A stretch of 46,374 nt of DNA from Bacteroidales bacterium. Lineage in GTDB: Bacteria; Bacteroidota; Bacteroidia; Bacteroidales; JAIPAP01. Location: positions 75,817 through 122,190 of the forward strand of contig JAIPAP010000001.1 in NCBI GenBank assembly GCA_021740045.1, read 5' to 3'. The position numbers and the translations under genes are program-made. This document shows, in pieces, positions 27,081-35,372 of this stretch (positions are counted from its first letter, which is position 1; every line of letters starts with the position of its first letter). The notes under the pieces were generated by a model. The model ran no database searches and was not told where the DNA came from. It saw only the letters and a list, made by a program, of their open reading frames with translations.

Positions 27081-27866
27081 CTATTTATTGCTATAGCTTT
27101 CCACCGCCTCCACAAACGCCCGCGCTATGCAGGTTGAAAAGGTATTATCTTCGGGGAGGCGCTCGGGATGCCATTGCACGCCCAGGAGAAAGGGGTGGCC
27201 TTTGGGCTGTTTCCATTCGATGGCTTCGATCAGGCTGTCGGGGCTGTAGGCGCCCACCTTTAACGAGGGGGCAAGCATATCCACCGCCTGATGATGGTTC
27301 GAGTTTACTTCTTCGCTGGGATCATGGGTGATGGAAATCAGGTGGGAATCTTCCGTTGTCCTAACAAGGTGGTTGGTAGGACCTTCCGGGGTGCGGTGCA
27401 GAACTTGCTTTCCAAAATCAGTAGGAATATCAATAAGCAGGGTGCCGCCAAGATGCACGTTTAGTATCTGTTCTCCCCGGCAGATGCCTAATATGGGAAT
27501 GCCTTCCTTCAGTGCTGTCTTGATAAGCGATAATTCAAGAGTATCGCGCCGCCGGTTGAAGCTGCCGCATTTGGCTGTGTCTTTTTCCTGTCCATACCAA
27601 CCCGGATAAACATCGGGGCCACCGGTCACTAATAAGCCATCACTTGCTTTTAGCGCATTAATGGCCGAATCAAGAGAAAGGGTGGACATGTTCCGGGTGA
27701 TGATAGTAGAATCAGCCCTTTTAAGAAATTTTCCATAATACTGGTAATGCTCGCCCGGCCCTGCCTTAGAAATAGCTATTTGTAAGACTTCCCTGGCTGT
27801 TTGTTGCTGACAGGCCGAAACGATCAGCAATAGAATAACCGTTAAAATGTTGAATGTTCTCCGCAT
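27081..27866 (-). CDS. Class I glutamine amidotransferase-like hydrolase (peptidase C26), lipoprotein form
   Basis: The 261-residue protein resembles gamma-glutamyl-GABA hydrolase (PuuD) and related C26 enzymes. The nucleophile C129 lies in GICRGEQ and the catalytic H233 and E235 in GVQWHPERL; TGGPDVYP (81-88) is the oxyanion/substrate-loop signature. Unlike cytoplasmic PuuD it has a lipoprotein signal with a lipobox ending IVSAC19, so it should sit in the cell envelope. This suggests a role on peptide, gamma-glutamyl or peptidoglycan-derived amides outside the cytoplasm rather than in putrescine degradation. No polyamine genes are adjacent. A TAGTTTAAAGTTT heptamer-like sequence begins at its stop codon. 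Confidence 0.82.
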   Translation of the reverse strand: MRRTFNILTVILLLIVSACQQQTAREVLQIAISKAGPGEHYQYYGKFLKRADSTIITRNMSTLSLDSAINALKASDGLLVTGGPDVYPGWYGQEKDTAKCGSFNRRRDTLELSLIKTALKEGIPILGICRGEQILNVHLGGTLLIDIPTDFGKQVLHRTPEGPTNHLVRTTEDSHLISITHDPSEEVNSNHHQAVDMLAPSLKVGAYSPDSLIEAIEWKQPKGHPFLLGVQWHPERLPEDNTFSTCIARAFVEAVESYSNK

Positions 27867-28331
27867 GGTAATTGATGTTGGTTACATTGGTAAAGATAAG
27901 AATTATTAATGGAATGAATATATATTTAACACCGGCTAAAGGCGATAATGTGTTTGCGTGGTTAAATTTTACCTGATATGCTGATAAGTTATTGATAAAT
28001 GGATGTATGAATGAATGATTGAATGAATGATTGGATGGATGATTGATTGGATGAATGATTGATTGGATGAATGATTGATTGGATGAATGATTGATTGGAT
28101 GAATGATTGATTGGATGAATGATTGATTGGATAAATGAATGATTGGATGAATGATTGAATGAATGATTGAATGAATGATTGATTGAATGAATGATTGATT
28201 GAATGAATGATTGATTGAATGAATGATTGATTGAATGAATGATTGATTGAATGGGTTATGAATAGCAATTGTCCCCATCCTCATCATTAGTATTGCGTAA
28301 TAATGTGTGGCTCAATGAATAATTCGATGGT
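27867..28331. other. Intergenic region dominated by a tandem array
   Basis: This 465-bp gap between the C26 gene and trmN6 consists of about 130 bp of AT-rich DNA, the 16-bp array at 28001-28256, and about 75 bp before the trmN6 stop. The long ORFs running through it on the minus strand are a by-product of the repeat. Confidence 0.6.
28001..28256. repeat. 16-bp tandem array (GATTGATTGRATGAAT)
   Basis: Five exact GATTGATTGGATGAAT units at 28041-28120 are followed by one variant unit. After a less regular stretch, four exact GATTGATTGAATGAAT units lie at 28177-28240, with a partial fifth. The two halves differ by G or A at one position, showing local homogenisation. Because 16 is not a multiple of three, all frames cycle through the same codons and stay open, giving spurious His/Asn/Gln/Ser-rich ORFs. 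Confidence 0.92.
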
Positions 28332-29039
28332 TCAGAAATCAAGATAAAAATCACTGGTAAATTCCATGTATTCCCGGTGAAAGGAGCCGTCTTCATTGCG
28401 CAGGGTAATGGTATGGCATTCCATGCGGTTGGTTTTTTGCTTGGTGAATTCCATCAGGATGCGATTGGGCCGGCGATACAGGCGAGGGATAACAATGAGT
28501 TCCCGCTCGATGTACAATCCCTGCAATCTTGCCATTTCGATAAAATTGCGCCCCTCATCCACCGGCAACACCACGCTGAATCTTCCTTCGGAAGTCATTA
28601 AACGGTGGGCATTTGCAATCAAATCTCCAAAACTCAGGTTATCGGTATGGCGGGCAAGATTACGCCGGTCATCGGGCGCTTTATGGAAATTGGTGAAATA
28701 AGGGGGATTGGAGACGATGAGATCATAACCGCTTTCTGGTCCTTCAAAATTCTGCAAGCGTGTGTGATTAGCGTTCAATTGATTTTTCCAGGGGGAACGG
28801 TTAAAATTTTCCCGCGCTTCTTCAACCGATTCTTTATGAATATCGATGGCATCGATCCTGGCTGAGGAACGCTGGGCCAGGCACAAAGCAATAACACCGC
28901 AGCCGGCACCAATATCTAAAACATGCCAGGCTCCTTCAACATCGGCCCAAACTCCCAACAGCACCCCATCAGTTCCCACTTTCATAGTGGAGCGGTCATC
29001 GGTAACACTGAATTGCTTAAAGTGAAAGAATCTGGCCAT
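28332..29039 (-). CDS. trmN6: tRNA1(Val) (adenine37-N6)-methyltransferase
   Basis: TrmN6 (YfiC) uses SAM to methylate A37 of tRNA-Val. The 235 residues show the SAM-binding motif LDIGAGCGVIAL (41-52) and the N6-adenine methyltransferase catalytic motif NPPYF (111-115). The N-terminal KVGTDGVLLG segment is typical of the family. It follows rimM by 14 bp on the same strand, so the two probably form one unit of RNA-maturation genes. Confidence 0.9.
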   Translation of the reverse strand: MARFFHFKQFSVTDDRSTMKVGTDGVLLGVWADVEGAWHVLDIGAGCGVIALCLAQRSSARIDAIDIHKESVEEARENFNRSPWKNQLNANHTRLQNFEGPESGYDLIVSNPPYFTNFHKAPDDRRNLARHTDNLSFGDLIANAHRLMTSEGRFSVVLPVDEGRNFIEMARLQGLYIERELIVIPRLYRRPNRILMEFTKQKTNRMECHTITLRNEDGSFHREYMEFTSDFYLDF

Positions 29040-29053
29040 TATTGCTAAGTTGA

Positions 29054-29584
29054 TTATTGTTCAAGGTAGATATCGATCAGTCCCTCAGGTGTTTCTACCT
29101 TAATGCGTTTGTTTTCCCGGTCCACTTCCTGTATGATATCATCATGCACCGGGATCAGAATTTCCTTGTCGTTATATAGTACCCGGAAAAGATCCTGTTG
29201 CGGCATTTCCATTACGTCATCGATTATACCAACGTCGCCGTGTTTCACATCTTCTACCCTGAAGCCTTTTATCTCATGGTAATAAAATTGATTGCCAGTG
29301 AGTGGAGGTAAGGCTTCTACAGGGAGGTACAATTCGCAGTTCACATACATATCAGCTTCTTCATGATCATCGATATCCTCGAGGCTCACCACAGCCGTAT
29401 TATTATTCCTGAGATTTAATTCCTCAATAAAAAACGGAATGTAATCTTCATTGACCTTGATGAAAACCATATCAAGTCCATCATACTGTGAGGGCTCGTC
29501 CACATCCAGGTAAACCAGCAGGTCAGTGCCGGTCCCATAGGTTTTCACGATCTTGCCCAGGTAAAATAATTGATCCTGTTCCAT
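29054..29584 (-). CDS. rimM: 16S rRNA processing/ribosome maturation factor RimM
   Basis: RimM binds ribosomal protein S19 and helps mature the 30S head domain. The 176 residues have the N-terminal RimM beta-barrel (LGKIVKTYGTGTDLLVYLD) and the C-terminal PRC-barrel-like domain (about 100-176) with GFRVEDVKHGDVGIIDDV and the end motif VETPEGLIDIYL. In most Bacteroidota and many other bacteria rimM lies next to rpsP; here rpsP is almost 10 kb upstream, with a cytochrome module between them. A promoter-like element sits directly before the start. Confidence 0.93.
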   Translation of the reverse strand: MEQDQLFYLGKIVKTYGTGTDLLVYLDVDEPSQYDGLDMVFIKVNEDYIPFFIEELNLRNNNTAVVSLEDIDDHEEADMYVNCELYLPVEALPPLTGNQFYYHEIKGFRVEDVKHGDVGIIDDVMEMPQQDLFRVLYNDKEILIPVHDDIIQEVDRENKRIKVETPEGLIDIYLEQ

Positions 29585-29588
29585 GCCG

Positions 29589-29617
29589 CAAAAATAAGGA
29601 ATTCAACGCCTTTCAAA
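29589..29617 (-). promoter_or_regulatory. Candidate promoter of rimM-trmN6
   Basis: On the minus strand TTTG (29614-29617) is followed after 17 bp by TATTTTTG (29589-29596), close to the Bacteroidota TTTG-N19-21-TANNTTTG pattern. The -7 box ends only four bases before the rimM ATG, predicting a leaderless transcript. Confidence 0.45.
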
Positions 29618-29728
29618 TAAACCTTGGTATTATTTACAAATATTGTTTCCAAAAACCTTAAATTAGTTCCTGTGTTATAATGGCATTGGTTTTTTTCATT
29701 ATTTTGTATAAAATTTAAAGATATAACT

Positions 29729-30460
29729 ATGCGAATACTTACATTTTTAACCGCGATTGTTTTTATGTTGGCCTCATGTCAGTCGGGTCAGGAAAAGGCT
29801 TCCAATGATGAAAATCTGGCCGAAGGAGTTCATAAAGTAACGGCCAGGGAGGCCATCGATGCCGGTGGCTACACCTATTTAAAGGTTGAAGAAAACGGCC
29901 GGGAATACTGGACTGCCATTACCAGGCGACCTATCGAAGAGGGCGAAACCTACTATTTCACCGGTGGCATGGAGATGAAAAATTTTACCGGAAAAGAACT
30001 CGATCGCACTTTCGAGTCCATTGTCTTTATCCAGAATTTCAGCGACAAGCCCATCAAGCGTGTGGCTAAAAAGGGCATGCAGAAAGGGCAAAAAGGAAAT
30101 CCCCATGAAAAAAGGCTTAAACCAAAGATGGAGGATATCAATGTGGAGCCCGTTTCCGGTGGTGTTACACTTAAGGAATTATTTTCCAATAAGAAAGATT
30201 ACAAGGGCAAAGAAGTTTTGGTACGGGGAAAAGTGGTGAAGATCAACAAAAAAATCATGGACCGCAATTGGGTGCACATACAGGACGGAACCCAGCACAA
30301 TGATCATTTCGACCTGACCATCACCACCGAAAATCCCATCGATTTCAAAACCGGTGATGTGGTTTCCTTCAAAGGTACCCTTACGTTGAACAAGGATTTC
30401 GGCTTTGGGTATGAATATGATTTTATTCTTGAAGATGCGGTAAGGCAGCAAGAGCTGTAG
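29729..30460 (+). CDS. Lipoprotein with NrfJ-like and OB-fold domains
   Basis: The 243-residue protein has a lipoprotein signal with lipobox LASC17. Residues 35-105 follow the pattern of NrfJ-type proteins found beside multihaem cytochromes: AGGYTYLKVEENG, then an aromatic-rich WTAI strand, then GGMEMKNFTGKELDRTF. Residues 145-243 form an OB-fold-like domain with VLVRGKVVKIN, MDRNWVHIQDGT and a GDVVSFKGTLTL strand. The function of this family is not established; its context suggests help in cytochrome or copper/haem maturation, or a partner role in electron transfer. It is transcribed towards the cytochrome operon and may belong to it functionally. No ligand residues can be assigned. Confidence 0.7.
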   Translation: MRILTFLTAIVFMLASCQSGQEKASNDENLAEGVHKVTAREAIDAGGYTYLKVEENGREYWTAITRRPIEEGETYYFTGGMEMKNFTGKELDRTFESIVFIQNFSDKPIKRVAKKGMQKGQKGNPHEKRLKPKMEDINVEPVSGGVTLKELFSNKKDYKGKEVLVRGKVVKINKKIMDRNWVHIQDGTQHNDHFDLTITTENPIDFKTGDVVSFKGTLTLNKDFGFGYEYDFILEDAVRQQEL

Positions 30461-30560
30461 GCTCATCTTGCCGGAGCCAGCTTGGTATAAAGTTATTGAA
30501 ACAGGGGGTGGGGTTGCTACAAAAAAGCATCCTCTGCTACCTCAGGCTCGCCAGGGCCGG

Positions 30561-30617
30561 AATATCGGTAGAACCAACGGTAAATCACTACAAAAGTCCT
30601 GGTAGGGACAAAATATG
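30561..30617. repeat. Candidate REP-like intergenic element
   Basis: The stretch with ATATCGGTAGAA, AACGGTAAATC and AAAAGTCCTGGTAGGGAC resembles a dispersed intergenic element I have seen in several Bacteroidota genomes. The GTCC-TGGTAG-GGAC part can form a short hairpin. It lies between convergent genes. Only one copy is in the window, so the call is tentative. Confidence 0.3.
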
Positions 30618-30639
30618 GAAACGCCATGTTAGCCTTTTC

Positions 30640-32292
30640 CTAAAACCGTTTCGTTAACCGGAGATATACGCGGTTGTAGGTGTTGTCCTCTTCAAAGGTG
30701 GTTTCCGTATCCAGCGAAAAGGAAAAATCCTTGATGATGCGCCAGGTAAGGCTTAGCTGGGCACTGTTTTGCAACAGCTTAAGCTCGTTGCTTACAAAAC
30801 TGTAATCCACATACTTGTATTGTAAACCCCCATAAAGCTTTCCCCTGATGATGTCGCGGTTCAAGCGGGCACCGTATATGCTGCCCGAAATATAGCTGGT
30901 TTCCATGAGGGTGCTGTATAAAGTGGCCGAAACACCCACTACCGGAATCCGGCTATAGGTGATCCAGGCATATAAATTTTTCGATGGCCTTTCGTCGGCC
31001 GGGCGATAACGATAACCGGCCCTTGCCCCGATAGATAGCTTGTTAATGGGGCGGTAATGGACCGAAAAGCGGTAACCTTGCAGGGTTTCCCGCTCAAGCA
31101 ATTGCTCCAGGATGCTTTTATAGGTTTCGTAATAAATAATATTGTCACGGGCGCTGTAGGAAACCGAGAACCTTAGTTTTTGAAAAGGCCTGTAGCGAAG
31201 CATCAGGTAAAGGTGCGTTAGGTTGAAGGTACTTTCCTTGCTCCCATCCATGTTTTGCTTATACAGATCGACCTCTCCTGAGCCAAAGAAATATAGCTTG
31301 TCAATCAGCATGTTCATATGCTGAAAATAAACAAAGCGGCGGTCGGTATTGCCGCTATTTCGCTGCTCCATAAACGACAGCGTGCTTTGCATATGCCCTT
31401 GATCCGTTTCATGCCTGTGGCTTACATAGGCGCCTGCCTGGAACAGGCTGGTGTTAAAGCTGTAATCTTCCCAATCGGGACGTGAACCGGCAACGACACC
31501 CGTGGTGAAGGCACCGAACTGTTTCTCGAATTGCAAGCCATCAATGGCTCCTACGCTTGAGAGATTGCGGTTGATCTTTCGGCCGAACAGCAAGCTTGTA
31601 TTTGCATTAAAATCATAGCTGATATCCAGATTATAAAGCTTTAGCCCGTTGAACAGGTTATCCTGTATCTCGCTCCATTCATTATTGCGATGACTGAATG
31701 AAATATAAGTTTCGGCCGATAGTTTTGAATTGTTGATGTTTTCGGCATCAAATGATACCACATAGCGCATGCGCTGGGAATTATCGGCCAGGGTATTGGA
31801 AAAATTGGAGTAGGAAGCCGTGGTGATGCGTCCCGAAACATCCTGCTCGGGTGTTCCCTCTTCCTGTTCTTCATCTGTGGCTATTTCTTCGGGTTCCGTT
31901 TGAATGTCAGATTTTTTCTCCTCAGGTTTTTTTTCCATTTCCGCAATAGCTTCATCCGGCTTTTTTTCTTTCGATGGTTTATCAGGCTTACTCTTTCTTT
32001 TTTCCGCAAAAACCTTCTGATCTATTTTAAGTTCTCTATCAATTATGGGAATGCATACGCAAGAGATGGAGGAGCGATTGTTAACCTTAAGGGCTGGCAC
32101 TTTTTCCCCATCTTCCGTGATGAACAGGGTATCGCCCACATCAATACCGGTAGTGTTTTCAAATTTCACATACACGTGTTGTGATGTTATGTAGGAAACT
32201 TTACCCTGTTTCATTTGGGGTTCATCCTGCGCGCTAAGACTTCCCAAAAGGAAAAATAAAGAGATTATGGTTACAACATGTTTCATGATCAA
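30640..32292 (-). CDS. Outer-membrane beta-barrel protein of the cytochrome operon
   Basis: The 550-residue protein has a signal peptide (cleavage near LSAQ, about residue 20), a small beta-rich domain (about 28-92) with GKVSYITSQHVYVKF, a Lys/Glu/Pro-rich charged linker (about 95-150), and a C-terminal region of about 390 residues made of alternating strands such as TSLLFGRKI, LSFMEQRN and LYGGLQYKYVDYSF. It ends in a terminal aromatic LTKRF, as outer-membrane barrels do. The start overlaps the stop of the 40-haem gene by 4 bp. In Shewanella-type conduits a barrel (MtrB) sheathes a cytochrome across the outer membrane; this protein is the natural candidate for that job here, by position and fold only, as no sequence similarity to MtrB is claimed. 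Confidence 0.7.
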   Translation of the reverse strand: MIMKHVVTIISLFFLLGSLSAQDEPQMKQGKVSYITSQHVYVKFENTTGIDVGDTLFITEDGEKVPALKVNNRSSISCVCIPIIDRELKIDQKVFAEKRKSKPDKPSKEKKPDEAIAEMEKKPEEKKSDIQTEPEEIATDEEQEEGTPEQDVSGRITTASYSNFSNTLADNSQRMRYVVSFDAENINNSKLSAETYISFSHRNNEWSEIQDNLFNGLKLYNLDISYDFNANTSLLFGRKINRNLSSVGAIDGLQFEKQFGAFTTGVVAGSRPDWEDYSFNTSLFQAGAYVSHRHETDQGHMQSTLSFMEQRNSGNTDRRFVYFQHMNMLIDKLYFFGSGEVDLYKQNMDGSKESTFNLTHLYLMLRYRPFQKLRFSVSYSARDNIIYYETYKSILEQLLERETLQGYRFSVHYRPINKLSIGARAGYRYRPADERPSKNLYAWITYSRIPVVGVSATLYSTLMETSYISGSIYGARLNRDIIRGKLYGGLQYKYVDYSFVSNELKLLQNSAQLSLTWRIIKDFSFSLDTETTFEEDNTYNRVYLRLTKRF

Positions 32293-35200
32293 TCCAGTCT
32301 TTTATCCATTTTCCTGAACATTTTCATTACTTCTTCGCCATTGGGATGGCATTCGTAACAAGCTGTGCTTTCGTATACATAACCCGGTACCTCATCATGC
32401 TCCTCATCCATATCCTGTTGGTTGTGCTCATGACAGTCGATACAGCTAAAGATGCTATAATTGTTCGGGTTGGTGTGACACTCGCTGCAGGTATTCCATT
32501 CACCCTCATGTTCACCCGAATAAATGGGGAAGTACTGTGCATCATGTTCAAAAGTGGAGGGTATCCAGGCATCTTGCGTATGGCATAGTTCACACTCGGT
32601 GGGGAATTGAGCAGATGCATGCGGCGGGTCGGTGGTTTGGTTGTAATCCTCCTCATGGCAGCCAAAGCAGGTGTTTGGAGTATTGTTATAATCACCTTCA
32701 TGACAGGTGTTGCAATTGTCAGCTATTTCAGCATGCGCTCCAACCAGCTCATAAAAATCATCATGAATGGGGAAAGTAGCGGGCTCCCATCCTGGATCGG
32801 TAGTATGGCAAGTGGCGCATTCATAAGGCAATCCCAGCTCGTTGTGGTTCGGGTTGGTCGATTCCAGGTAAGCTTGGCTGTGGCAGTCGGAGCAAACAGT
32901 GGTAGTGCCTTCATAGCCATCCTCATGGCAATCGATGCATTCGGTTGTGGTGTGTGCACCGGTTAACGGAAAATCCGACTGGTTATGATCGAATGCGCCG
33001 TCACCTTCTCCGGTCGGATGACATTCATAACAAGCCTGGCTCTCATACACATATCCACCAACCCCTTCGTGCTCTTCATCCATATCCTGCTGGTTATGTT
33101 CATGGCAATCGATACAACTGAAGAGGGTATAATTATTCGGGTCGGTATGGCATTCGCTGCAGTCATCCCATTCACCGTTATGTTCTCCGGAATAAATGGG
33201 GAAATACTGCCCGTCATGATCGAAGGTGGAAGGTTCCCAGGAATCCTGCGTATGACAGGACAAACAATCTGTTGGAAATCCCACAGCTTCATGGTTGGGA
33301 TCGGTGGTTTGGTTGTAATCCTCCTCATGGCAACCGAAACAAGTGTTTGGCGTGTTATTATAATCACCGCCATGGCAAGTGTTGCATTCGTTTGAAATGG
33401 AAGCATGTGCCCCCAGCAACTCATAAAATTCATCGTGTATGGGGAATGAAGCCGGTTCCCAGCCTGGTTCGGTGCCATGACAGGTGGCGCATTCCATCGG
33501 TAATCCCAGGCTGTTGTGATCGGGGTTGGTGCTCTGGTTGTAGTCATTGGTATGGCAGGATGAACAAGCGGTTGGCGTGCCCTCGTATCCTTCTGAATGG
33601 CAATCTTCACAAGCGGTTGTAGTGTGCGCTCCTGTCAGGGCGAAATTGGATTGATCGTGATTAAATGCTCCGTCACCCTCTCCTGTTGGATGACATTCGA
33701 AGCAAGCCTGGCTTTCATAAATATATCCCCCTACGCCCTCATGCTCTTCGTCGGTGTCGGGCTGGTTATGTTCGTGGCAATCAGTGCAGGTGAAAATGGC
33801 ATAATTGGAGCTGTTGGTGTGGCAGTCACTGCATTCATCCCACTCCCCCTGGTGTTCACCGGAATAGATGGGGAAATACTGCCCGTCGTGTTCAAAGGTA
33901 GCCGGCTCCCAGGCATCTTCGGTATGACAGGTAATGCAATCCGTCGAAAACTGGGCCTGCTCATGAGTGGGGTCGGTGGTTTGGTTGTAATCTTCTTCGT
34001 GGCAACCGAAACAAGTATTCGGGGTATTCACATAATCACCGTCATGGCAGGAAGCACATTCATTGGCGATTTCACCATGGGCGCCATTCAGGGCATAATA
34101 ATCATCATGTACCGGAAATTCGGCCGGTTTCCATTCAGGTTCCGTGGTATGGCATGAAGCACAATCATCGGGAAGCCCCAGGCTGCTGTGATTGGGATTG
34201 GTCGATTCATTGTAATCATTGATGTGGCACGAAGCACAATCTGAGGGGGTTCCAGCATAGCCTTCCGCATGGCAATCTGCACATTCGGTAGTAGTATGTG
34301 CCCCAGTTAATGGGAAATTCGATTGATCATGGTTAAAAATATTTTCTTCACTTCCCGTGGGATGACATCCCAGGCAGGCCGTGCTTTCATATGTATAGCC
34401 GCTCACCTCATCATGTTCCTCATCCATGTCGGGTTGATTATGTTCATGGCAATCAGTACAAGTATAAAGCGAGTAATTGGAAGCATTTTTATGACAATCG
34501 GCGCAATTATCCCACTCCCCGTTATGTTCGCCCGAATAAATGGGGAAGAACATGCCATCGTGTTCATCAAATTTTGCGGGCTTCCAGTCGGGAACAGTCG
34601 TATGACAATCCTGGCAGGTGGTTGAAAAATTCAGGGAGACATGATTGGGGTTTGCTGAAGTATTGTAATCTTCCTGGTGGCAGGATAAACATTCACTGGA
34701 AACATCATTAAAATTAGCGCCCTCGGTGTGGCATTGGAAGCAATTGTCGATTTCGTGGCCTTTTGTCAGGGGGAAAAAACTATGATCGAGCCCGGCACCC
34801 CGCCAGGTGAACGCATTATGCTGATGGCAATCGGTACATTCGGTTGAAAAACCGGCTTCAACATGGTTGGGATCGGTGGCAGCCCGGTAATCCTCCTGAT
34901 GGCAATCGATACATTCAATGCCCAGCGGTTCAAAATTCAGATCATTGGCCGAGGTATGGCAATCGATACAATTAGCCATGGAATGAGCGCCTAAAAGTGG
35001 AAAGCGGGTTTGCTCATGGAGTTCGGTAATGTCATTCACAATCCATGATTCGGAGGTATGACATCGGCTGCAATCCATTCCTAAGGACTGCTGATGTACG
35101 TCGGTGTGACAGGTGGAGCATTCACTTTGCGCCGCTGAAAAAACCAGGGTAGTATGACAACTCCTGCAATCCACATCGCGATGTTGCCCGGTGAGGTTAA

Positions 35201-35372
35201 ACTCTGTCATGGTGTTATGGTCGAAGGTGTAGGTGCCCTCGATCATTTTCCAGCCCTGCGTGGTGTGACAGTCACCACAACTAATGGCCAGGTCTTCGCC
35301 ATGAGGAGATTCCTGTGCCGGCGTGCTCATAGCAAGTGCCAGCAGCCAAATTATTGATGACAGTCTTCGCAT
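32289..35372 (-). CDS. Secreted 40-haem c-type cytochrome with three 224-residue repeats
   Basis: The 1027-residue protein has a signal peptide (1-19, cleavage at PAQ) and 40 CXXCH motifs by hand count. Residues 285-508, 509-732 and 733-956 are three tandem repeats of exactly 224 residues, each with nine CXXCH motifs, with no insertion or deletion between copies; 957-1027 is a truncated fourth copy with three. Each repeat is itself three modules of about 75 residues and three haems, opening GEHxGEW or GAH. Residues 20-284 hold ten more motifs in diverged modules. No sorting domain or membrane anchor is seen. The family resembles cytochrome c3-like multihaem proteins. Its likely role is long-range electron transfer across the periplasm or outer membrane. 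It overlaps the 20-haem gene by 22 bp and the barrel gene by 4 bp. Confidence 0.9.
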   Translation of the reverse strand: MRRLSSIIWLLALAMSTPAQESPHGEDLAISCGDCHTTQGWKMIEGTYTFDHNTMTEFNLTGQHRDVDCRSCHTTLVFSAAQSECSTCHTDVHQQSLGMDCSRCHTSESWIVNDITELHEQTRFPLLGAHSMANCIDCHTSANDLNFEPLGIECIDCHQEDYRAATDPNHVEAGFSTECTDCHQHNAFTWRGAGLDHSFFPLTKGHEIDNCFQCHTEGANFNDVSSECLSCHQEDYNTSANPNHVSLNFSTTCQDCHTTVPDWKPAKFDEHDGMFFPIYSGEHNGEWDNCADCHKNASNYSLYTCTDCHEHNQPDMDEEHDEVSGYTYESTACLGCHPTGSEENIFNHDQSNFPLTGAHTTTECADCHAEGYAGTPSDCASCHINDYNESTNPNHSSLGLPDDCASCHTTEPEWKPAEFPVHDDYYALNGAHGEIANECASCHDGDYVNTPNTCFGCHEEDYNQTTDPTHEQAQFSTDCITCHTEDAWEPATFEHDGQYFPIYSGEHQGEWDECSDCHTNSSNYAIFTCTDCHEHNQPDTDEEHEGVGGYIYESQACFECHPTGEGDGAFNHDQSNFALTGAHTTTACEDCHSEGYEGTPTACSSCHTNDYNQSTNPDHNSLGLPMECATCHGTEPGWEPASFPIHDEFYELLGAHASISNECNTCHGGDYNNTPNTCFGCHEEDYNQTTDPNHEAVGFPTDCLSCHTQDSWEPSTFDHDGQYFPIYSGEHNGEWDDCSECHTDPNNYTLFSCIDCHEHNQQDMDEEHEGVGGYVYESQACYECHPTGEGDGAFDHNQSDFPLTGAHTTTECIDCHEDGYEGTTTVCSDCHSQAYLESTNPNHNELGLPYECATCHTTDPGWEPATFPIHDDFYELVGAHAEIADNCNTCHEGDYNNTPNTCFGCHEEDYNQTTDPPHASAQFPTECELCHTQDAWIPSTFEHDAQYFPIYSGEHEGEWNTCSECHTNPNNYSIFSCIDCHEHNQQDMDEEHDEVPGYVYESTACYECHPNGEEVMKMFRKMDKRLD
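32505..34520 (-). repeat. Three 672-bp tandem coding repeats in the 40-haem gene
   Basis: The repeats occupy 33849-34520, 33177-33848 and 32505-33176 (first to last in translation). Each is 672 bp, encodes nine CXXCH motifs, and begins at a GEW codon triplet. A partial fourth copy runs to 32292. The copies differ by many substitutions but have no indels. Confidence 0.92.

Noticed and set aside
28001-28256. Possible CRISPR array
   Set aside because: The repeats are contiguous, with no unique spacers, and no cas gene is in the window.
27766-28287. Long minus-strand ORFs with repeated HPINHSFNQSF-like sequence (also 27969-28268)
   Set aside because: They are read-through of the 16-bp tandem array; every frame is open because 16 is not a multiple of three. 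No start context or family supports them, and the reading frame overlaps the C26 gene.
32327-34711. Many ORFs antisense to or out of frame with the 40-haem gene
   Set aside because: They recur with the 672-bp repeat and come from CXXCH codon bias (tgyNNNNNNtgycay), which leaves other frames open. Their translations resemble no family.
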